Position numbers and translations under genes: made by a program
Source of the DNA: Betaproteobacteria bacterium
GTDB lineage: Bacteria > Pseudomonadota > Gammaproteobacteria > Burkholderiales > SG8-39
Assembly (NCBI GenBank): GCA_005884335.1
Contig: VBCJ01000133.1
Coordinates: forward strand, 1 to 13,446
DNA length: 13,446 bases
Direction: 5' to 3'
Shown: in pieces, positions 6,670 to 12,420 of the stretch
Layout: each line of letters begins with the position of its first letter
Numbering within the stretch: position 1 is the stretch's first letter
The notes under the pieces: model-generated
Told to the model about the DNA's origin: nothing
Database searches by the model: none
What the model saw: only the letters and a program-made list of their open reading frames with translations

Positions 6670-7965
6670 TCAGTGACCCGACCTCAAGTGTTCCGCCTTC
6701 CACCGCATCGCCGCGTGGATTCGCACTCGGCCGCTCGGGTGATCGAAGAAGACAAACTCCTCGACGGGCCCGGGGTCGAGCTTGCGATAGTCGCCCAGTT
6801 TCAAGTCGATCAATGCCTCGCCGTCGGGCTGGTTGGCCGCGTTCAGCCCGAAGATATCCGCCTCGTATTCCATGGTGCGGATATACGTGTTCGTGATGGG
6901 CGTGAGCACGAAGGCGTAGATGGAGATGAGAAGAGCGAAGAGCGGCAGCGCGGCGACGTCGTCCACGCCGCGCACCCGCCACGAGCCGCCCCAGCGGGTC
7001 AGCGCCCGGGCGACCGCCCACCGCAGAAAGGCAAAGCCGAGAACGGTCAGCACGCCGAAGAACAAGACCTGCTTGTACACGTGATTGAGGACGTAGTGTC
7101 CGATTTCGTGTCCCATCACGGTTTCGATTTCCGGGAGGGTGCAGCGCTTGAGCAGGTTGTCGTTCAGGGTGATGCGCTCGGTGCCGAGAAAGCCGCTGAC
7201 GTTGGCGCTGACGCGCGTCGATTGCCGCGAGGCATCCATCACGTACACATTGCCGGCGGGGATGCCGCTGGCCCGCGCCATGCTCAGGATCGGGTCCTTG
7301 ATGCGCGGGTCGTCGAGTTCGGTGTACTTGTTGAAGAGCGGCGCGATGTAGACCGGAGCGATCACGGCAGTGAACATCTGGAAGACGATCGTCACGGCGC
7401 TGCCCCAGATCCACCAGCTTCGCGGTGCGCGCCGCAGCACGCCGTAGAACACGATCAGGAACAGGCCGCCGAGCACGATTCCGACCGCCAGCATCTTCAG
7501 CTTGTCGCCGAGCCAGGGGCCGAACGTCTGGGTCGCCAGACCATACGCGTGCTCGCGCACAAAGCCTTCATACGCGGTGAGAGGAAACACGAGGACTGAA
7601 GTGACGGTGACGAACTGAACCCAGTAAAGAAATGTCTGCAGCGGCTTGAAGCGGGTGATGCGCTCCGCCAGGTCGCGCATGCGGGCCGACCATCCCGTGG
7701 AAAGCAGGAGAAAATACACTGCGGCCGAAGCCAGGAAGTCCCAAAGCAGAAGCCAGTAGCCGCCTTCGAAATAAGCGTCGGAGCGCGCCTTCTTGTCGGG
7801 CGGGACCGTAGCCAGGTAGGCGTTCGTGGCCGCCAGCGGATCGAAGTGGTCGCTCGCCTGGGCTGCGGAAGGAACGGGAAGTTGCTCTTCGGCGGCCGCG
7901 GCACCCTGCGCGTAGAGACACGCACCGAAAAGCAGCGGAGAGAATAGGGCTAAGTATCTTTTCAT
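6670..7965 (-). CDS. M48 family membrane zinc metalloprotease, Ste24/CAAX-protease-1-like
   Basis: A 431-residue membrane protease. An N-terminal signal or hydrophobic segment (about 4-24) precedes a polar linker, then transmembrane stretches near 70-90, 112-132, 157-177, 187-208, 299-316 and 339-359. The catalytic motif HEIGH (286-290) supplies two zinc-binding histidines and the glutamate base. The second zinc motif is EYEAD (366-370), with E366 as the third ligand. The segments PLFNKYTELDDPRIKD and VSGFLGTERITLNDNLL match the Ste24 peptidase group. Ste24 cleaves prenylated CAAX proteins in eukaryotes; bacterial homologues are thought to act in membrane-protein quality control, so the substrate is open. 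It begins 29 nt after the diiron-oxidase-like gene. The intercistronic region has no strong Shine-Dalgarno but holds a small GC-rich hairpin (GCGCG/CGCGC). Confidence 0.93.
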   Translation of the reverse strand: MKRYLALFSPLLFGACLYAQGAAAAEEQLPVPSAAQASDHFDPLAATNAYLATVPPDKKARSDAYFEGGYWLLLWDFLASAAVYFLLLSTGWSARMRDLAERITRFKPLQTFLYWVQFVTVTSVLVFPLTAYEGFVREHAYGLATQTFGPWLGDKLKMLAVGIVLGGLFLIVFYGVLRRAPRSWWIWGSAVTIVFQMFTAVIAPVYIAPLFNKYTELDDPRIKDPILSMARASGIPAGNVYVMDASRQSTRVSANVSGFLGTERITLNDNLLKRCTLPEIETVMGHEIGHYVLNHVYKQVLFFGVLTVLGFAFLRWAVARALTRWGGSWRVRGVDDVAALPLFALLISIYAFVLTPITNTYIRTMEYEADIFGLNAANQPDGEALIDLKLGDYRKLDPGPVEEFVFFDHPSGRVRIHAAMRWKAEHLRSGH

Positions 7966-7994
7966 GTTTGCGCGCTAACTATCCTGTCGCGCGT

Positions 7995-8720
7995 TCATTT
8001 AACGGGCACCCGCCGGTCCCCCGCCTCGCCGATCCCGTTCAGGTACAGCTCCCATACCTGGAGGTTCTTCTCGCAGGCATCGACCACCGCGTCTTCCATG
8101 TGCAACTGCCTGGCGAAACGCTCGACCGCACGCCAGCCCGCGTCGGAATGCTCGATGTCGGCCTCTTCGTGCAGCTCGAAGAATTCGAGATCGTCGTCGG
8201 AGAGATTGAACAACTTTCCCCAGCGTGCGCGCTCCAGGCCGAACCAGCCGTGTTTCTTCATGATGCCGGTGCCGTAGCCCGGGACGTTCGCGCGTTCGGC
8301 GCAGGTGTTGGCGACGATGCCTTCCAGCCAGTGCCGGTTCGCCATCAGGCCCTCCCAGGCGACCCAGGCGAGCTGCGTCGTGGGAATGGGCGCTGCCGCG
8401 CGGATCTCGCTGCGCTTCAAACCGATTCGCGTTCCCAGGTCTTCCAGGATCTCCCAGTGAGCCCTTCCGCCGCCGTGTTCGTGATCGGCGATCACCTCTT
8501 CGCTGCATGCGCGGATGATGCCGATGCGCGTGTCCCAGTCGGGGCAGTTGGTCGCCACTTTCAGCTTGAGCACGGAATTTCGATGACGCGTATTCAGGCG
8601 GTGCTGCATGGCGAACATGCGCGCCCGGCCCCTCGTCAGCTCCTCGTGAAAATAGCGCGTGCGCCGGGAGAAATCATCGACCCCCCGGTCCAGCCGCGCG
8701 AGCACGCTCTTCCTGGGCAT
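7995..8720 (-). CDS. Haem-oxygenase-fold putative diiron oxidase (PqqC/TenA-like, iron-containing redox enzyme family)
   Basis: A 241-residue, mostly helical protein without a signal peptide. It resembles the TenA/PqqC superfamily annotated as iron-containing redox enzyme. A complete six-ligand pattern can be read: E75-x6-H82 (in EEVIADHEH), E133 (in HWLEGIVANT), and H184-x3-D188-x2-H191 (in HEEADIEHSD). This matches in order and local spacing the ligands of haem-oxygenase-like diiron oxidases such as chlamydial CADD, whose members oxidise amino acids, fatty acids or cofactor precursors with oxygen. True PqqC is cofactor-free and TenA uses a cysteine, so an oxidase is the better guess. It starts 7 nt after the LVIVD stop, with no clear Shine-Dalgarno, implying coupled translation. 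No other pqq or thi genes are present. The substrate is unknown. Confidence 0.82.
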   Translation of the reverse strand: MPRKSVLARLDRGVDDFSRRTRYFHEELTRGRARMFAMQHRLNTRHRNSVLKLKVATNCPDWDTRIGIIRACSEEVIADHEHGGGRAHWEILEDLGTRIGLKRSEIRAAAPIPTTQLAWVAWEGLMANRHWLEGIVANTCAERANVPGYGTGIMKKHGWFGLERARWGKLFNLSDDDLEFFELHEEADIEHSDAGWRAVERFARQLHMEDAVVDACEKNLQVWELYLNGIGEAGDRRVPVK

Positions 8721-8727
8721 GGTCTGT

Positions 8728-10149
8728 TCAGAATTTCGCGATCTCGCGCGCGGCGCCCGTGACCTGCAGGATGTGCATTCCCGTGTTCGCGCGATCGACG
8801 ATGTAGATGTAACCGCGGTCGTCGACTTCGAGGTTGTTGGTCTGGATCGCCACTTTGCAGCGCTCCTTGCCGTCCGAGAGCTTCACGCAGCGCTTGTCGG
8901 TCTTGCCGGTCTTCGCAGGAATGTAATAGCCGACTTCCTTCGGTTGATACGGGTCGCGGATGTCGATGGCGCGCACGCCGGCGTTGAACCAGGCGACGAA
9001 CACCAGGCGCTTCGCGTACATCGGCGGCTGGTTTTCGTTGGGAGAGTGAGCGCCGAAGCGGCCGCCGCGGGAGCAGAAACTGCCGCTCGCCTCCGGCACG
9101 TTGAAATTCGAGACGTTGAAGGGCTTCGCCTCGGCCGTCACATCCACGATCCACACTCTCTGGCGCGTTTCACGGCACTCGTTCACGATCTGCTCGTTGA
9201 CGACCATCACGAAATCGCCCACCGCGCCCTGCGCGTCCTTTGCGAACTCGGGGACGGGCATGCGCAAGAGCGGCAGCGTGGTGTGCGCGCCGTTGGTGGG
9301 CTGCAGGTCGAGCCTGCCGACCTGCGGGTAGAGCAGGTTCTCGTTGGTCGGCTCCTTGGGGCCGTTCAAGAGCTTCTCGCGGTCGACGATCTGCAGCACC
9401 CCGTCCTTGTTCGTGCTGTAGCCGAAATAGATGCGGTTGCCCTTGGGGCCCGTGGAGATGGGGCCGTGCAGATCGGCCGGCGCCTCCCCGGGTGATCCCG
9501 CCTGCTGCCCGGGCAGGCCAAAATTGCGGATGAAGACCGGATTCGCAGGATCGGAGAGGTCGTAGACCTGGGTCATGCGCCGCACGCGCCAGCCTTCGAT
9601 CCCGGAGACGAGGTAGGCGATGCCGCTGTCGCACTCCCACCAGTTCTTGTGAGTGCCCTTCAAGCCCTTGACGATCGTGGTGAGCAAGCCCGGCCTGGCC
9701 GGGTTGCTCACGTCCCAGATTTCGTGCGCGGCATTGCCGAAGGTGCGAAGCAGATACACCTTGCTCTTGTCGCCCTTGGGGAGCTCGCTGCCGTCGCACG
9801 CGCGCACCATCTGAGCCCCGCCCGCCTCCGCCAATCCCGGCTCGCCGGGAATGTGGGCGAGGTAGCCGGGTTTTTTCGGATCGGTCACATCGACGATGGA
9901 CGTGCCGTTGTCTTCCTTCTTTCCCGTGAGGGGGTTCAGGATGTTGTCGCCGTGATGGCCGACATAGGCGATCCAGCGGTTCCCCTGTCTGTGAACAATC
10001 GGCTGATAGGCGCTGCGCCCTTGGAGGTCGTGGTAACCGACGAGCTCCATGTTGCGTTTCTCCGCCTTGTTCTCCGCCGGCACGGCCGACGCGAGCAGGG
10101 CAGCGAATACCGCAATCCCAGCGGTACCTTTCGTGCAAAAGCTCGACAT
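8728..10149 (-). CDS. Exported LVIVD-repeat beta-propeller protein, copy 2
   Basis: A 473-residue paralogue of the protein at 4264-5667; by eye about 70% of residues match over the first half, including the run MELVGYHDLQGRSAYQP. It has a signal peptide (about 1-25) and blade motifs VDVTDPKKP (87-95), WDVSNPARP (145-153), YDLSDPANP (196-204) and IDIRDPYQP (395-403). The cysteines C118, C173, C325, C359, C421 and C431 and the GHHG pair H65-H66 are kept. One histidine of copy 1 (H383) is Trp387 here. A near-perfect Shine-Dalgarno AAGGAGG (complement of 10155-10161) lies 5 nt before the ATG, the best in the cluster. It follows the RidA gene by 32 nt and precedes the diiron-oxidase-like gene by 7 nt. 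It is predicted to act in the periplasm; the function is undetermined. Confidence 0.9.
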   Translation of the reverse strand: MSSFCTKGTAGIAVFAALLASAVPAENKAEKRNMELVGYHDLQGRSAYQPIVHRQGNRWIAYVGHHGDNILNPLTGKKEDNGTSIVDVTDPKKPGYLAHIPGEPGLAEAGGAQMVRACDGSELPKGDKSKVYLLRTFGNAAHEIWDVSNPARPGLLTTIVKGLKGTHKNWWECDSGIAYLVSGIEGWRVRRMTQVYDLSDPANPVFIRNFGLPGQQAGSPGEAPADLHGPISTGPKGNRIYFGYSTNKDGVLQIVDREKLLNGPKEPTNENLLYPQVGRLDLQPTNGAHTTLPLLRMPVPEFAKDAQGAVGDFVMVVNEQIVNECRETRQRVWIVDVTAEAKPFNVSNFNVPEASGSFCSRGGRFGAHSPNENQPPMYAKRLVFVAWFNAGVRAIDIRDPYQPKEVGYYIPAKTGKTDKRCVKLSDGKERCKVAIQTNNLEVDDRGYIYIVDRANTGMHILQVTGAAREIAKF

Positions 10150-10154
10150 GCTTT

Positions 10155-10161
10155 CCTCCTT
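10155..10161 (-). promoter_or_regulatory. Consensus Shine-Dalgarno of LVIVD copy 2
   Basis: The complement reads AAGGAGG, 5 nt ahead of the ATG at 10149. It is the strongest ribosome-binding site in the minus-strand cluster and predicts high expression of this gene relative to its neighbours, several of which lack a recognisable site. Confidence 0.75.
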
Positions 10162-10181
10162 GGGTGATTTTTCTGAGCTTC

Positions 10182-10676
10182 TTATCTGCTGCGCCTCGAC
10201 CTTGCACCGCGGCGCTTGTGCCGCTGAGCGGCGCTTCGCGCGGGCTTTTTCGGCACGTAGCCGATCGCCTCGACTTCGAGCCCGCAGTCCATCGGGGTGC
10301 GCCCGGCCTGGATGCGCGTCCTCGCGGGCAGGGTTTCGCGGCCCGAGAAATACGTGCGGTAGATCCGATCGAACTCCTCGGCGTCACGCTGATCGCGCAG
10401 CCACACGATGACCTTCAGCAGGCAATCCATGTTCGAGCCGGCCGCTTCCACCAGCCTTTTCATGTTGTCCATCACGAGGCGCACCTGCTCGGCAAAGGGC
10501 GGATTCGGGAAAGGCGGAATCGGACGCCCTTGTTCCCGTGCCTCGCGCACCGCCCGGGAAAACGCCTCGTCGAACGGCGGCAGGCCCGAAATAAAAATCA
10601 GGTCGCCGTGGCGCACGCACAGGTTGAAGGGCGCATTCGTCGCGGGCAGGCCGGCGTCGTAATTGTGCTTTTCCAT
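10182..10676 (-). CDS. RidA/YjgF-family protein with proline-rich insertion and basic C-terminal tail
   Basis: A 164-residue protein, longer than the usual roughly 130 residues of RidA. Conserved family features are GDLIFISGLPP (24-34), QVRLVMDNMKRLVEAAGS (64-81), DCLLKVIVWL (84-93) and LPARTRIQAGRTPMDCGLEV (116-135) followed by EAIGYVP. R119 of PART corresponds to the arginine that anchors the imine substrate carboxylate in RidA. RidA hydrolyses reactive enamines/imines to ketoacids and ammonia; other YjgF subgroups act in specific catabolic pathways. Unlike typical members there is a roughly 12-residue expansion (about 40-61) ending PIPPFPNPPF, and a tail after residue 145 rich in Arg/Lys. 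It is the first gene of the minus-strand cluster, 32 nt ahead of LVIVD copy 2, and divergent from the aldo/keto reductase across 159 bp. Confidence 0.88.
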   Translation of the reverse strand: MEKHNYDAGLPATNAPFNLCVRHGDLIFISGLPPFDEAFSRAVREAREQGRPIPPFPNPPFAEQVRLVMDNMKRLVEAAGSNMDCLLKVIVWLRDQRDAEEFDRIYRTYFSGRETLPARTRIQAGRTPMDCGLEVEAIGYVPKKPARSAAQRHKRRGARSRRSR

Positions 10677-10686
10677 CGTCTTCTGC

Positions 10687-10720
10687 CGTGCGCCGAATGG
10701 TATGACGCCTCCGGCGCACG
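10687..10720. repeat. 9-bp inverted repeat in the RidA/AKR divergent region (operator-like dyad)
   Basis: CGTGCGCCG (10687-10695) and CGGCGCACG (10712-10720) are perfect reverse complements with a 16-nt spacer. The dyad brackets a possible minus-strand -10 for the RidA gene (TACCAT, complement of 10697-10702), with a weak TTGCGC -35 (complement of 10720-10725) at 17-nt spacing. A regulator bound here would cover that promoter. No regulator gene is present in the window. Confidence 0.45.
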
Positions 10721-10725
10721 CGCAA
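10697..10725 (-). promoter_or_regulatory. Candidate promoter for the RidA-led minus-strand cluster
   Basis: Read on the minus strand, TTGCGC (complement of 10720-10725), 17 nt, then TACCAT (complement of 10697-10702). Predicted initiation is near 10690, about 14 nt before the RidA ATG. Both boxes are weak matches, so this is tentative. Confidence 0.3.
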
Positions 10726-10797
10726 CGCCGGTCTGCGACCCCGGCTGCTGCGCCGCGAACCCGTTCCAGGTGCCGGAACGGCTGCGGGACGCTCTAT

Positions 10798-10826
10798 TTG
10801 CAAGGCCGTCCCCGATTGCCTAGGAT
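10798..10826 (+). promoter_or_regulatory. Candidate promoter for the aldo/keto reductase, possibly leaderless
   Basis: TTGCAA (10798-10803), exactly 17 nt, then TAGGAT (10821-10826), each 4 of 6 matches to sigma-70 consensus. Initiation would fall at about 10832-10835, right at the ATG 10836, and no Shine-Dalgarno precedes that ATG. A leaderless or near-leaderless transcript follows if this promoter is real. Confidence 0.4.
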
Positions 10827-10835
10827 TCGGTCCTG

Positions 10836-11756
10836 ATGAAAACGGATTCCGCGCGGCGCAACTTTCTTCGGACCGGTGCCTGCGCGTTGGGAGCTTTGCT
10901 CATGTCTGTCGAATCACCCGCGGCGAGCGGCCCGCTTGCGCGGCGCGTCCCGAAAACCGGAGAACCTGTCCCCGCGGTCGGCCTGGGCACCTGGCAGGTG
11001 TTCGACGTCGCCTCCGATACGAAGGAGAAGGCGCAGGCCCAAGAGACCCTGAAGATGTTCGTCGAACTGGGCGGCCGCGTGGTCGACAGCTCCCCGATGT
11101 ACGGCTCCTCAGAATCCGTGACCGGCGAGCTCGCCGCAACGCTCGGCGCCAAGGCCAAGCTTTTCGTCGCAACCAAGGTCTGGACGAGCGGCAGGCAGGC
11201 GGGCATCCGTCAGATGGAGGACTCGATGAGAAAGCTGCGCGTGGAGCGCCTCGACCTGATGCAGGTGCACAACCTGGTGGACGCGCCCACGCATCTTGCG
11301 ACGCTGCGCGAATGGAAAAATGCCGGCCGCGTCCGCTACCTCGGCGTGACCCACTATCACGCCGGGGCGCACGCCGATCTGGAAAAAATCATCCGGCCGG
11401 GAGACATCGATTTCGTCCAGGTGAACTACTCTCTCGCCGAACCCGAGGCCGATCGGCGCCTGCTCGCCGCCGCGGCCGACAGCCGCACCGCGGTGATCGT
11501 CAACCGGCCCTTCGCGGAAGGGTCGATGTTCCGCCGCGTGCGCGACAAGGCGCTGCCCGCGTGGGCCCAGGAAATCGGCTGCGCGAGCTGGGCGCAGTTC
11601 TTCCTGAAATGGATCCTCGGGCATCCCGCGGTGACCTGCGCCATTCCGGGCACGCGCAATCCCAAGCACGTGGTGGACAATCTCGGCGCCGCCTCAGAGC
11701 CGCTCCCGGATGAAGCGACGCGGAGAAAAATGTCGGATTACTTCAGGTCACTGTGA
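10836..11756 (+). CDS. Tat-exported aldo/keto reductase
   Basis: A 306-residue AKR with an N-terminal twin-arginine signal: SARRNFLRTGA (5-15) fits the S/T-RRxFLK motif, then a hydrophobic stretch to about residue 30 ending SPAAS. The reductase domain begins PAVGLGTWQVFD (46-57). The catalytic tetrad is complete: D84 and Y89 in VVDSSPMYG, K114 in VATKVW, H145 in LMQVHNL. The TIM-barrel C-terminal part has QVNYSLAEPEADRRLL, FFLKWILGHPAVTCAIPGTR and NPKHVVDNLGA, giving NADP-binding IPGTRNPKHV. AKRs use soluble NADPH, so Tat export of a folded, cofactor-loaded enzyme is notable. The ATG is the only start that keeps the signal. It is divergent from RidA, and its 3' end overlaps the convergent cytochrome gene by 9 bp. 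The substrate is unknown. Confidence 0.92.
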   Translation: MKTDSARRNFLRTGACALGALLMSVESPAASGPLARRVPKTGEPVPAVGLGTWQVFDVASDTKEKAQAQETLKMFVELGGRVVDSSPMYGSSESVTGELAATLGAKAKLFVATKVWTSGRQAGIRQMEDSMRKLRVERLDLMQVHNLVDAPTHLATLREWKNAGRVRYLGVTHYHAGAHADLEKIIRPGDIDFVQVNYSLAEPEADRRLLAAAADSRTAVIVNRPFAEGSMFRRVRDKALPAWAQEIGCASWAQFFLKWILGHPAVTCAIPGTRNPKHVVDNLGAASEPLPDEATRRKMSDYFRSL

Positions 11757-12269
11757 TTTCGGCGGCGCGGGCCACTGAATGTACGGCGGGTTCGGCTGCT
11801 TGTCGGGAGGGACGTAGGCTTGCGCCGGCCGACCGACTGCACCCAGGCTGCCGATGAATCGATACATCGCCCGCAAGTCCGCTTCGGTCATCGCGTTCAC
11901 GTTGAACCACGGCATGGGGGGGCGGGTTTTCAAGCTCTTCGCGTATTTCACCCACTCCACCTCGGTCATCGTGGACGCGGTGACACGCAGATTGGGTGCG
12001 TAGGTCGTGCCCCACGGGCCGCGAAAGCCGAGCGGGCCGCTGCCGAGCAACCAATCTCTCTCCGGAACATTTCCGCCGCTTGGGGCGTACCCGTCGGTAT
12101 GGCAATCGTTGCAGCCGCCGATCATCACTAGGTACCGGCCGCGCTCGAGTTGTTGCTTGCTCCGTGACTTTCCGGCGCTCGCGGCCTTCGCGGCATCGGC
12201 GGCATTCGCCGTGCACGACAGCGCGAGCGTCGCTGCGACCGCACCGCGCAGGACCCAATTCCCTCTCAT
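11748..12269 (-). CDS. Small periplasmic monohaem c-type cytochrome
   Basis: A 173-residue protein from the ATG at 12269. An in-frame ATG at 12299 is rejected because GGAGG (complement of 12276-12280) sits 6 nt before 12269 and the shorter form begins directly with a clean signal peptide (MRGNWVLRG, hydrophobic core, cut near NAA, residue 24). The single haem-binding motif CNDCH is at residues 53-57 in GRYLVMIGGCNDCHTDGY. The downstream RPPMPWFNVNAMTEADLRAM segment resembles cytochrome domains where PPMPW supplies the axial methionine, as in cytochrome subunits of dehydrogenases. It ends in a proline-rich tail (VPPDKQPNPPYIQWPAPP). It would shuttle electrons in the periplasm. Its 3' end overlaps the aldo/keto reductase gene tail to tail, and it is divergent from the MFS gene. 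Confidence 0.9.
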   Translation of the reverse strand: MRGNWVLRGAVAATLALSCTANAADAAKAASAGKSRSKQQLERGRYLVMIGGCNDCHTDGYAPSGGNVPERDWLLGSGPLGFRGPWGTTYAPNLRVTASTMTEVEWVKYAKSLKTRPPMPWFNVNAMTEADLRAMYRFIGSLGAVGRPAQAYVPPDKQPNPPYIQWPAPPKSQ

Positions 12270-12322
12270 GAACGCCCTCCCCTGAAGATGTCGGTCCAAT
12301 CCGCGTCTTGCCCGGTTCGACC

Positions 12323-12351
12323 ATCTTGGCAGGCGGCACGGGAAGCGTCAA
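12323..12351 (-). promoter_or_regulatory. Candidate promoter of the cytochrome gene
   Basis: On the minus strand TTGACG (complement of 12346-12351, 5 of 6 to consensus), 17 nt, then CAAGAT (complement of 12323-12328, weak). Initiation would be near 12316, leaving a leader of about 47 nt. It lies back to back with the MFS -10 box. Confidence 0.35.
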
Positions 12352-12359
12352 CGATCGCG

Positions 12360-12365
12360 TAGAAT
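12360..12365 (+). promoter_or_regulatory. Candidate -10 element of the MFS gene
   Basis: TAGAAT matches the -10 consensus at 5 of 6 positions; no good -35 lies 16-18 nt upstream. Initiation near 12372 would give a leader of about 50 nt containing the hairpin at 12381-12410. Confidence 0.35.
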
Positions 12366-12380
12366 CCCTTGCCTAAGAAA

Positions 12381-12410
12381 CTTTCCCGGTAATCCGGTGC
12401 CCCGGGAAGG
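12381..12410 (+). promoter_or_regulatory. Leader hairpin that covers the Shine-Dalgarno of the MFS gene
   Basis: CTTTCCCGG (12381-12389) can pair with CCGGGAAGG (12402-12410) over 9 positions with one T:G wobble and a 12-nt loop. The right arm is the only purine-rich ribosome-binding sequence (GGGAAGG) before the start codon, so folding would hide it. There is no U-tract, so it is not a terminator. Confidence 0.4.
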
Positions 12411-12420
12411 AAAATCCGGC

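Noticed and set aside
6644..7414. Upstream in-frame extension of the third Bug receptor across the M48 gene
   Set aside because: The extra residues are an alternative-frame reading of the protease gene; the signal peptide and family signature begin at 6643 (or GTG 6658).
6673..7599. Long plus-strand open frame opposite the M48 protease gene
   Set aside because: It is antisense to a gene with clear catalytic motifs; its His/Arg/Glu-rich composition is typical of a reverse-complement shadow.
7966..7994. Short GC-rich hairpin between the diiron-oxidase-like gene and the M48 gene as a terminator
   Set aside because: The stem is only about 5 bp of GCGCG and lacks a following U-tract; it is unlikely to stop transcription.
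7995..8720. Annotation as PqqC (PQQ biosynthesis) or TenA thiaminase
   Set aside because: No other pqq or thi genes are nearby, and the full diiron ligand set points to an oxidase of the same fold instead.
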